Below, piece after piece: positions 20,331-30,515 of a stretch of DNA of 64,000 bases. Position numbers and translations under genes: made by a program. The DNA lies in contig CP136065.1 in NCBI GenBank assembly GCA_032622095.1, forward strand, positions 212,456,151 through 212,520,150, given 5' to 3'. This stretch comes from Siphonodentalium dalli. Lineage: Eukaryota > Mollusca > Scaphopoda > Gadilida > Siphonodentaliidae. The notes beneath the pieces are model-generated. The model was not told where the DNA came from, searched no databases, and saw only the letters and a program-made list of their open reading frames with translations. Positions within the stretch are counted from its first letter, which is position 1; every line of letters starts with the position of its first letter.

Positions 20331-22254
20331 GAGATTTTAAAAAATGCTCATTTTTCGACCTTGCGAAGTACGTTTTTCTACAATATCCCTCATCGGCGAC
20401 ACCAGAACGCATTAATCCTCCATCCGATATATACCAGTTTGTGTAAAAGAGTATAGGGGGCCAATAGAGTGACAAGGAAAGAAAACAATGCAATCGCGGC
20501 GATGAAATGGCTGTCAAAATGGCCGCAACTACAATCCATGCTACGATGAAAGCAACATATTGGATAACCCCCTATAAGCGAAAATACACATTTGTAATTT
20601 ACAAGAATGTTGTTATATATCTTTAAAGGTACACATATAATTAAACAGATCTATCTGAATGATTTATCGATCACTGCTACGCACGTTAACCCAATGATTT
20701 ACGTTCGGGTTTTCTTATCAGAATACATCCAACAGTCGGACCAAAAACAGTTATTTTGGGCATACAACACACGAAGTAATATTTCGTCACACAGTGCATG
20801 GTAGTTTCCTTTTGGAATGATGATTAATTATTGAATGTAAAGCAGAAACTGAAGTGCCCACCCTCTCTGTGTAAATACTAGTTATATTTCCAGATTTTTC
20901 AACACTCCCCGTGACAATAAACCATACACGTATGTCGTAATGCTGATTATACTGCCAAGAAACACTTATCTCTTCAACAGAATAGTACCCTATCTCACTA
21001 GATCGAAGAGACTGTACATGGTATATTTTATTTAGTTCTAATTTTCATGGTGCTCTCAAACCGGTTTCTTACTAGACAATTCTGTTCAAATTACTTCAAT
21101 CGGCACTTTACAACAGGAATATGTACCACGCAATGCACACTATTAGTTGTCAGTATCTTGTTGTTTGAAATTATGTTACCATTGCCACTCACATATTTGC
21201 GCTAAATATCAGGTCATCAGCATTTACAGTTATTAGTGCTGCGTTTACCATTCACTCGATGTTGCTATTTATGGTTTTGTATGCAGCAGATATGTGTAAC
21301 ATTAGGGAGAATGGGTAAACCCGGCGAGCGGTTGCAGAAAAGGTCGTACGTTTCGCGTATATGTGGCCTTAGTGCATTTATGTGCACATAATTTCCAGGT
21401 ATAAAGACAGTCTCTACCACAGAGTATGTAGGCAAATTTGGTTATGTTGAGAATTTACTGAAGATAGTCTATTGTAATCCTTTGTATTTTGATAAATTGC
21501 GTTCATGGTATACCACCATGTATTTGTGTGATAAAAGTGAAATATTCGTGTTTAATCACTTGGCTGGAGGCAAATATGACTACTATTTTAAGACACGGAC
21601 AATAGGATCTACACGTTTTACTTAGAACCATATGAATAGCTCTCATACTGTTCTATAGTAGTGAATTTTGACAGATTGTGTGTTGTAGATTGAAAAATAA
21701 ATGATTATCGGTCATATTCGTGAGAATGTTTTCATTACATATATTTCTGCTTCTAAAAAGGTCACACAATGAATACATCCCTATTAGATCACATTTAAAT
21801 GTTTTAATACACATATATTACACGATTTAAGATAAACAGTACAGATAAAACTGTGTTATTCTTCTATTTCTTGGCGCCCAAAAAGTCCACATTTAATCGT
21901 TGTATGAGACCTGGCTTTTGGTTGCTCTCTCGCGAGATACATTAGAGAGAAATCTTACATACTAGTATTAATAGCTCCCCTTATATTCTGAAATCATTCT
22001 TCCTCGTATAATTCGAGGGCATGTTCGTTCTTGTATGACCAGCTATTCAATTTTGCGCAAATTGTAAATTTCATTCGATTTTGTCCATTTTGGCGGCCAT
22101 ATTGGACAGACATTCTACCGACATGGTTTACGACTAAGCATTGTTTGTGTAAATTTAATTTTATTACTAATTTGGTATTTGTTGGCGCACCTACCACCGA
22201 AATTCAGGATTTTTATATACCAACTGCCATCATGGACGCCATCTTGTATTACAG
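20331..22254. other. Interior of the R4 inverted pair, no gene seen
   Basis: It contains only short frames. Neither strand shows transposase motifs. The segments next to both arms contain 'ATGGC.GCCATTTTGG'-type words, so the similarity may extend weakly inward. Confidence 0.4.
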
Positions 22255-22390
22255 AAAATTCTCAAAGCGGATTTTAGCGGATTTTGGATATGTTATAGAG
22301 GATAGATTCCTCTTCAAAATAGTATAGAAACCAACTTAGTCCAAATTATTTCTAGGTTGACCCTAAAATTTTAGTTTATCGACCAGACTA
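22255..22390 (-). repeat. Inverted repeat pair R4, right member
   Basis: This is the inverse of 20,205-20,330: CAAAGCGGATTTTAGCGGAT, AACCAACTTAGTCCAAATT and TTTATCGACCAGACTA match the left member with a few substitutions. Confidence 0.65.
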
Positions 22391-22725
22391 ACACGGCTAC
22401 TGGATATTCGTAAACCAGATTGTCGAGGCCGCAGGTCGAGACCATTTAGTTGACGAATGTCCTGTTGCGAGTCCACTAACCGACATAACACACAGTTTTA
22501 TAATATAAAAGGAGAAATTACATTTATACAGATGAATAATTCCGATAAATATCGATAAATGAGACGTTTACCAACGTTTTCTAGAAAACAAATAGTCCAT
22601 GACTGACAACAAAAGCCCTTGACACGGCTCGTGTGAGCGGAAATTGAGGCTGAACATAGTGTAGTATATATACGCAATGTGTACTGTCGGCGCAATTGAA
22701 TCTGCATATTAGTCACGTATGCATA

Positions 22726-23235
22726 TCTCATATATATTTTGAAGACCTCTGTCTGTCTGTTTGTCTGTCTGTATGTCTGTCTGTCCTTAATACAAATCTA
22801 CGATTCTCGACCGATCGGGACGAAACTTGGTACGTGTGTGTAGTTTGACCAGGCGGTGGTCGTTGTCGTATTGGCGAGCCCGTGCGACGACCGTGCAACG
22901 CATGCGCAGACAAGATCTCGGAAACGGGTGGAGCTATCGACTTGAAATTTGCTATGTGAATGCATCTTGCCCCGAATACGAATTTTATCGGGTCGCCGAG
23001 CCCGTGCGACGCCAACTTCGCGCATGCGCAGACGAGATCTCGGAAACGGGTGGAGCTATCGACATGAAATTTGGTATGTGAATGTATCTTGCCCCGGATA
23101 CGAATTTTATCGGGTCGCCGAGCCCGTGCGACGCCAGCTTCGTGCATGCGCAGACCAGATCTCGGAAACGGGTAGAGCTATCGACTTGAAATTTGGTTTT
23201 TGAATAGCCCGTACAACGTCGCGTTCATCGGCTAG
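22726..23235 (+). mobile_element. HINE/Helitron-like element H1
   Basis: It starts A|TCTCATATATATTTTGAAGA, runs into a (GTCT)n tract at 22,746-22,787, then 122-bp core repeats (starts at 22,914, 23,036 and 23,158, GATCTCGGAAACGGGT). It ends with a hairpin-like GCCCGTACAACGTCGCG and CTAG|T at 23232-23235. A 5' TC, a subterminal hairpin about 7 bases before CTAG and insertion between A and T are Helitron features. The (GTCT)n tract plus ~122-bp cores recall HINE/'pearl' elements of insects and bivalves. It has no coding capacity. Confidence 0.7.
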
Positions 23236-23257
23236 TCTCTTATATATTTTGATACAA

Positions 23258-23295
<38 letters not shown>

Positions 23296-24453
23296 CTTTA
23301 TACAAATCTACGATTCTCCACCGATCGGGACGAAACTTGGTACGTGTGTGTAGTTTGACCAGGCGGTGGTCGTTGTCGTATTGGAGAGCCCGTACGACGC
23401 CCGTGCAGCGCATGCGCAGACGAGATCTCGGAAACGGGTAGAGCTATGTGAATGTATCTTGCACCGGATACGAATTTTATCCGGTCGCCGAGCCCGTGCG
23501 ACGACAGCTTCGCACATGCGCAGACCAGATATCGGAAACATGCGTTATGGATTGGAACAAATTGGATGAAAAGAAAGAAAGAAACATTCCACTCGATAGG
23601 TTCAAGAAAGCACTAGTAACTAAGCCATTAAAACCACCAACATATTTTTCATATGGTAAACGGCTATTGAACATCCTTCATTGGAAACTGAGGTGTGAAT
23701 GTAGTAATCTACAAGCTGATCAACTTCAAAATTATATAGCAATTTCTGCTACATGTAGATGTGGACATTCTGTAGAAAATGCTTTCCACTATTTTTTTGA
23801 ATGCCACCTACACTTTGAAGAAAGAATTACACTTCGTAATAATCTTCTGCGCTTTAATATACATTCAGTTAAAACACTAATATTTGGGGACCCGAACTTA
23901 AAACAATTAGAAAATGAACATATCTTTAAAGCTGTGCAAAATTACCTACGAGATACAACTCAAGAGGAAAATCCGACAAAGTTCTATTAAGACGCTCGCA
24001 TCATTTGAATGCAAATTGTAAAATTGTTAACAATGCCCCATGAGGTACATGTATCACATTTAAAACAGCTACTTGAAATCATTATTGAAATTATTTAGAA
24101 TTGGTGGGGTGGTGAGACTATACAAACTATTTTTCAAATAATATACAATGATATACTGTATGTATACACTTGTAAATATGTTATACCTATTGTTTTGACA
24201 ACCCAAATTATTATGTATCAGTGTTATAACGGCAATTGGGAGAGGGGGTTATGTATAAGTGGATCGCACTTGTCCTCCAATCCCAATGCCAATCTGTATT
24301 GTTATATACTTATTGGTAATAAATATGTTTAAACCAACGGGTGGAGCTATCGACTTGAAATGCATGCGAACACCAGATCTCGGAAACGGGTGGAGATATC
24401 GACTTGAAATTTGGTTTTTGAATAGCCCGGACATCGTCGGGCTCATCGGCTAG
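23236..24453 (+). mobile_element. HINE/Helitron-like element H2, split by a LINE fragment
   Basis: It begins TCTCTTATATATTTTG directly after the CTAG of H1, has a (GTCT)n tract, then core repeats. A LINE 3' fragment (23,538-24,337) interrupts a core unit between CGGAAAC and CGGGTGGAGC. The element closes with hairpin GCCCGGACATCGTCGGGC, TCATCGG and CTAG at 24450-24453. Confidence 0.7.
23538..24337 (+). pseudogene. 5'-truncated LINE, C-terminal zinc-binding domain and 3' UTR
   Basis: One frame to TAA 23988-23990 encodes WNKLDEKKERNIPLDRFKKA, PPTYFSYGKRLLNILHWKL and CRCGHSVENAFHYFFEC. The last is the Cys-x-Cys...His-x4-Cys knuckle found after the reverse transcriptase of many L1/jockey-type LINEs. 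'WN.L......S...FK..L' before it is also typical of this family's C-terminus. A 340-bp untranslated stretch ends in TAATAAATATGTTTAAAC. Possible AAAC duplications flank it. The 5' truncation is what target-primed reverse transcription usually leaves. It has no RT core, so it is inactive. Confidence 0.8.
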
Positions 24454-24587
24454 TCTCATATATATTTTGAAGACCTCTGTCTGTATGTTTGTCGCCCATG
24501 CGCAGACCAGATCTCGGAAACGGGTAGAGCTATCGACTTGAAATTTTGTTTTTGAATAGCCCGGACAACGTCGGGCTCATCGGCTTG
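24454..24587 (+). mobile_element. HINE/Helitron-like element H3, 134-bp remnant
   Basis: It starts TCTCATATATATTTTGAAGA after the CTAG of H2, keeps one partial core (GATCTCGGAAACGGGTAG) and closes with GCCCGGACAACGTCGGGC and CTTG, a one-base variant of CTAG. It is probably an internal deletion derivative. Confidence 0.6.
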
Positions 24588-25509
24588 TCTATTATATATT
24601 TTGGAAGATCTGTCTGTGTGTGTGTGTGTTCGCGATGAACTCGAAAACGGCCGACCCGATTTCGATGAAACTTGTTATGTGGGGGTATTTTCGGCCGGTG
24701 GTGGCATGGGCATATTAATTTGTCCGTGCGGCACCCGCTTCGCGCATGCGCAGACGAGATCTCGGAAACGGGTGGAGCTATCGACTTGAAATTTGGTATG
24801 TGAATGTATCTTGCTCCGGATACGAATTCTATCGGGTCGCCGAGCCCATGCGACGCCAGCTTCGCGCATGCGCAGACCAGATCTCGGAAGATTCTCGACC
24901 GATCGGGACGAAACTTGGTACGTGTGTGTAGTTTGACCAGGCGGTCAATATGAGCTCATCAAATTTCAGATCCGAGATAAACATTTCACGTGCCGATGTC
25001 AAATCTGTTTTTACGCCGTTTTGCGCTAATATATTTAAGTTCGGTGCTCACAAATCGATTCGATATAGCGCGAATAATAAATTGCCAGTCATATAATGTA
25101 CACGATTAGAATCTGTGGCGCTTCCTCTTTCCAACGATGTATCACACGCCTGTGTCCGTTTAAAGTTTCTACCTTAATTATCGGGAAGAACGCAGGACCA
25201 TGCTTCGGTCATCGAAAAACATTCGGTAAATATATTACGCCGTCAAGAGATCGTGACGTGATCGCGTTTAACTCTTAACCGGCCGATGTTGCGTTAACTC
25301 ATCACCGGTCGAGGTATCCGCAAATGACATTGGGCAATATATATATCTCGGAAACGGGTGGAGCTATCGACTTAAAATTTGGTATGTGAATGTATCTTGC
25401 CCCGGATACGAATTTTATCGGGTCGCAGACCAGATCTCGGAAACGGGTGGAGCTATCGACTTGAAATTTGGTTTTTGAATAGCCCGGATGAAGTCGGGTC
25501 ACCTTCTAG
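24588..25509 (+). mobile_element. HINE/Helitron-like element H4
   Basis: It starts TCTATTATATATTTTGGAAG with a short TG tract, then core repeats. About 390 bp at 24,950-25,340 do not match the core and may be an insertion or captured sequence. The end has hairpin GCCCGGATGAAGTCGGG then CTAG|T at 25506-25509. Confidence 0.65.
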
Positions 25510-25889
25510 TACATATATAAATCAATATAAATATTGTCATATTTTCACGACATTGTTTTTTCCAGAAGAAGAACAGTAACTCCATTTCTGCTGACATTAA
25601 ATTTCAATGTCATATATACCCCTGGTATGCAACTTAGTAACACGCCTCTCGACACAACAATTGAATAGCGTGCGGGGGGGGGGGGGGGTTACTCGACGGG
25701 TGTTTTTTGTGAAGGTGTTTTTTACTTGTCAAATGGAGCTATGGGCAAATGAGCGAAATGTGATTAAAAATGTACTTTAATATTTTTGTACTCGAACCAT
25801 ATGAAAGGTACTTGGGTATTTTTGTACTTCGTACTCGTTTCTATTTCAGATTGAGCGATGTATATTCACGTATCGCTTTTTGCGATTAT

Positions 25890-26365
25890 TTATCCTCATG
25901 GGGAGGGGAGTCATATTTTAATTAGTCTTCATTGGACCATATTTAATTGACCATCATGTGACTATATTTTATTTACACCCCCATGGGACCGTAGTTTAAT
26001 CAACAGTGATGACACCATCTTTTAATTTTTTTTAATTTTTAATCCTCACAATGGGATATTATTTTAACTTTAATTAACTCTCATGTTACCATATTTAATT
26101 ACATTCACGGGACCATATTTCAATTACCCCCATGGGTCCTTATTTGTTTTAACCGTCATGAGACCATATTTTAATTAACCCTGATAAGTTATAGGACCAT
26201 ACTTTAATTAATAATCAAGGTACAATTTTAATTAACCATCATGTGGCCATATTTTTTATCAACCCTCATTGGACCATATTTTAATTAACCCTCACGGGGC
26301 CATATTTTAATTAACCCTCTCTGGATGTGACCCTCATGGTATTTTAATTAACCCTCGCGGGAGTC
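25890..26365 (+). repeat. Tandem array, ~30-bp unit
   Basis: Degenerate copies of 'CATGGGACCATATTTTAATTA' recur at irregular 25-40 bp spacing from 25,890 to 26,365. It is a simple satellite-like array with no coding meaning. A poly-G tract lies just upstream at 25,674. Confidence 0.8.
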
Positions 26366-26399
26366 CATATTTTCAAAGTTGATATCAGGAGTACATTAC

Positions 26400-26830
26400 C
26401 TGAGGCCATTTTTAGATCATCATTACGCCCTCATAGGGTGTATATTGGCAAGTATAGCTGACCCTGTCGTAGGAGATGGTGGACTAAATGTGATTAAAAC
26501 GAACTCGGTATTTGCGTAATTGAATGTACTAAATTTGATTAGAAACGTACTCGGTGTTTGCGTACTTGAACCATATAACGAAGATCGACATTTTTGGCCT
26601 GATTGTTATTCTGCATGCTATTTCATGCACTATTCAGACCACTATTTCAAATGAAATTAGAACAGGTATTTGCGTACTTGTCAGGACTAAATTTGATTAG
26701 AAACGTACTCGATGTTTGCGTACTTGAACCATGTAACTACGATCGAGAGCGTTTGGCCACATCATTATTCTGCATGTTATTTCATGCACTATTCATACCT
26801 CTATTTTTAATAGAAAATAGAACAAATAAC
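26400..26830 (+). repeat. Tandem duplication, 158-bp unit
   Basis: GATTAGAAACGTACTCGGTG at 26,537 recurs at 26,695, and the shared unit includes TTGCGTACTTGAACCAT and TATTTCATGCACTATTCA. More diverged versions (ACTCGAACCATATGAAAG) lie at about 25,770. The open frame at 26,603-27,076 is a by-product of this duplication. Confidence 0.75.
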
Positions 26831-27076
26831 AAAGAAAAGATACACGCCAGCCGAAAACAACTCAAATGTCGTATAAGACAACCGAGAAACCGACATTTTG
26901 GTGTATTTGCGCAACATAGCAGCGTCAATGCGTTCGTCACTTTTGTTTTGCAATGGGTGTGTTGTTATTGGTGTGTCAATGTCATGGCCGTTGCATGTTT
27001 GGCGATGAACATTTCAACCAATTGGAACGTATGCGCCCTTTGCGAACATATATCATACATGAGATATGGTGTTTAA

Positions 27077-28389
27077 ATATTTGAAATTAAACTTTAGTTT
27101 GGCACGCCTGATTTAAAAAATGTTTTCACATCCTTTCTCACCAAGTGCACATTATACATGCACACATACAAAAAACTATCACATATAATCAACTACATAC
27201 AGATTTTTCACAGTCACTACATTAAAGCTGCAATATATTTTATATGTACCTAATAATATGATCTTGAAGGCGTTACCGTTTCTGACTATGGGTTTTCTTG
27301 TAAGCACTGTGAATATGTTTAAACTTGTGGGCGGATGTCGCAGATAACTATTTCTCGATTAGAGGCCCACGGGGAGCTCATTGTGCATACATTTGGGGAC
27401 ATGGACGTTAGGTTAGGTTATCTAGGTTACGGAATCAATAATGATGTCGACTTTTGGTATAAAGCATGAACGTTCTAGATTACGAATGTTGACTTGTGGT
27501 GTAACTTGTCCATTCGGAGAAATAGAAGGTAAATGTTGGGTTTTAGCTGGGTTTTAAATACAGATATTACATATAATTTGATACGTCCCATGTATATCGA
27601 TAGGATATAACATCTAATACCCACACGATTGGATAGCGAAAGATATTTAATCGGGGTTCACAATTAGATAGCGATTGATATTAAACCGCAATAACACGTG
27701 GCACGCGAGGTTACGATTGAGGGTATATGATTATTCACGAAATAATAGAGGTGTTTGAAGAAGTACTTTTAAAAGCGTAAATTATTTCATACAAATCCCG
27801 TTACGTTTTATATCAATATAGTTATCACCCTTCCGATTAACTCAGGATAATTATTTCGAAATGTATCCAGGCATGTATACACGTCACCATTAACTGGGGC
27901 AAGATCATATACGCTTGGTCCTTTTTGGGATAAACAATATGCAGAGTCGGCACATTGCCCTGGATAAATACCCGGCATTGCAGCGAAAGTATATTATTAT
28001 TCTCGACCAAATGATTCGGTTTAAGGAATGATGATTCTATGAATGTTAATCGGGTAAAAGTGTCTACTCAATTGGAAAAGAGCGAGAACGTGTGTCAAAG
28101 CAATAAGGTTACGTCAAAGCGTTGGTCAACGCGTATCGTATCGTTTCGACCTTTATGAGTTCTCATTACAAACTCATAGTCGGATTCCGAGTCCTTTTGT
28201 CAGTTTGCATTTTTGGTTTGTTAATAGCGATATGAAAATGGAATGTAATAGAATAATAGGTATATTTTCAGGACTGACTTGTTCCCATTCGTGAATATTT
28301 GCGGTCGGCATAAATCGGGGTCAACATAATTAGAGAGTGTTTCATATATTGCGAAAATGATAGATGGTGCCATCTGGCGTGTGGTGATC
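27077..28389. other. No recognisable feature
   Basis: AT-rich, stop-dense sequence. I saw no coding signal, long repeat or hairpin. Confidence 0.45.
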
Positions 28390-29115
28390 GGTGCGATTTT
28401 AAATGTATCACAACTACTAAGTATAATTAAACCTCAAACGTATTTTTGAAAATGTGGATGTGATCAGATGATTCTTGCTGGTAACAGATGCGATCAAAAT
28501 TTAAAGGTATTCAATCCGATCAGACGTTCTCCAAATCATCAAACAACAAACAAAAATACAACAACAACACCATTTCTTCAAAATACACTTTAGTTATCAG
28601 AATCGATTAATTGCAACAAATTAATGCTGACCACTGTCAACTATGGTATCAAATTTCCCAAAACGTGTTATTTGTCAACATTTGTTCAACCAAATATGGC
28701 CGTATTACCACTTGATTTTAGAGTTATCCATCTTTATCCGCAATTTTGTCCGATACCATCCGTTTGACGACGTGTTTCTGGGCCAAAAATAATTGCACAT
28801 CTCGAGAAACAACAAACATCAAAAATCGATATCTGATCACTCCGAGCTTTGATGGGTGGTTTCCTCGACTCGAATCAAATATTTTTTACCCCCGAAGCCA
28901 AAGAAATAGTAATTTAGGAGCGTTAATTCGGATAATGCATCTTTAACATTGAACCCTATGGCAATTATAGTATTTTTGATAAATTGCGCCATTTTGCGTA
29001 TGGTATGCGCGAATTGAAATTTAACAATAATACTAAGTATACTACTCACACGTATTTTGGAAAATTTAGCTGTGATCAGATTAGTCTCGCTGGCTACATA
29101 CGTCAAAATTTAGCA
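28390..29115 (+). repeat. Dispersed repeat TTAA-R1, copy 2, between direct repeats
   Basis: The TTAA-bounded segment of about 28,510-28,950 starts TTAAAGGTATTCAATCCGAT and ends with a related inverse, TCGGATAATGCATCTTTAA. Its interior matches 1,984-2,325 and 43,178-43,470. On each side lies a diverged ~110-bp direct repeat, about 28,395-28,505 and 29,000-29,110, sharing ACTAAGTAT, CGTATTTT.GAAAAT and TGTGATCAGAT. Confidence 0.65.
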
Positions 29116-29319
29116 TTTTTATACCTTATATAAAATTACTTATTGTGCTCGAACGTTGATAGTAATATCACTTATATTAATGGCGATCTGGTGCCACTGT
29201 ATATGACGCTACACACTCCCATTTCGATCAATGTAACTATCAGTACTATAATTGCTGCACTAGATGATAGTGTTATGTCTCAAAATACAGTAATTGGCAA
29301 AAGTGTGTGTCTGTTGTTA

Positions 29320-30515
29320 GCTCAACTTTACAAAGTAAAGTTTGAGCTATTGCCATGGGTTGGCGTCCGCCTGTCCGTTCGGGTGTCCGTCCGTGTGTGC
29401 GTCCGTCGACAATTTCCTTCGGCACGCCCTACTGGCCGCACCCCTCATCCGAACATACCAAACTTCATATGCAGCTTCAGGGTGACCTTTCGACTGGAGT
29501 TATCGAATTTTTCCGATGGCCGTCAGCATGGCCGTCACCAGTCATCTTGTATTTTACATTTGAATCCATCGGCACACCCTACAGCCCGTATTTATGGCCA
29601 GCTCATATTTAAATTTTGCAGGCACGATTGTGATCACCTGTAAATGGGAACTATCGAATTTGACGATTTTCGACGTAAAACGTGGCCGCCGGAAGCCATC
29701 TTGAATTTTACTCTTTGCATGACTAAATCCTTTCATTATCATTGTCGCCATTTTAGGGGACTAAGTCGCGATGACTTTTACCACTTGCAAAAATAAATTA
29801 ACATGAATGTATTTATATGGAACGACTGTGAAAGTTATTGTATGGATTTGTCTGCACTGGATGTTCTATTTGTGCAGTTAGTCAAATTCGTATCTTTCGC
29901 ACCAGAAGACAGCATCGATTAGTTCCTTGAAATCGTCTGGTGTGTTTGCTTCAACAATATGATCTGGACGATTGTTCCACGACGACACAATCCTTTGTGT
30001 AAAGAAGAACTTACGCACATCTTTATTTGTTTGTTTGTTCTGTATCTTCAGTTTGTATCCTCGCTTTCTTTGGTATGATGCTTTTTCGAAAAGAATGGTA
30101 TTGTCGATATTATAGTATCCGTGTATCAATTTAAACGCCTCTATGAGATCTCCCCGTTTACGGCGATATCTGAGAGACATAAGACAGGATTTGCAGAGAG
30201 TCTTTCCTTATCTATAGCTCTGGAGTGTTTTAGTGAGTATACACTACAAATCCTTTGGCATACCCTACAGACCACATCCCTATTTTAATCATCACCAAAC
30301 TTCATGTGGATATTCGGGGTGACATCCAGATGGTCGCCTCATATATTGACCGAAAATTTAGATAAAACATGGCCGCCAGCAGCGATCTTGGGTTTCAAAT
30401 TGGAATTTACTCTTTAGTGACTAAATCCTTTTGAGCAACCTGCAGACCACATATCTCATCCGATCATCACCAAATTTCATATGGATCTTCGGGGTGACAT
30501 CTAGTTTACTTTCCT
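29320..30515 (+). repeat. Dispersed repeat R5 with GTCC-rich head, interrupted by a LINE fragment
   Basis: It begins near hairpin GCTCAACTTTAC/GTAAAGTTTGAGC (29,319-29,347), then a GTCCGTCC-rich stretch. Units then repeat 'GGCACGCCCTAC...CATCCGA.CAT.ACCAAACTTCATATG..' and 'ATGGCCGCC..AGC.ATCTTG'. Related units resume after a LINE fragment at 30,245-30,510. It is probably another microsatellite-headed element type. Confidence 0.55.
29878..30240 (-). pseudogene. CR1-like LINE ORF2, C-terminal fragment
   Basis: On the minus strand it reads KSCLMSLRYRRKRGDLIEAF then KLIHGYYN, RGYKLKIQNKQTNKDVRKFF, and FTQRIVSSWNNRPDHIVEAN, ending DAVFWCERYEFD at 29,878. 'L.YRR.RGD.IE..K..HG.Y', 'RG....', 'R..FF..R....WN.LP..VV.A....FK...D..W' is the conserved tail after the reverse transcriptase in CR1-clade LINEs. 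No upstream RT is present: it is a 5'-truncated insertion. It interrupts repeat R5. Confidence 0.85.

Noticed and set aside
22728-23569. Several frames on both strands rich in RARRPD or VAEPVRRQL
   Set aside because: They are the 122-bp HINE core repeat in different frames, open on both strands at once.
22726-25509. CRISPR-like regularly spaced repeats
   Set aside because: The units are contiguous 122-bp repeats without unique spacers, in eukaryotic DNA.
26603-27076. 157-codon plus-strand frame
   Set aside because: Its internal repetition (CMLFHALF twice) is the 158-bp tandem duplication read through; no domain.
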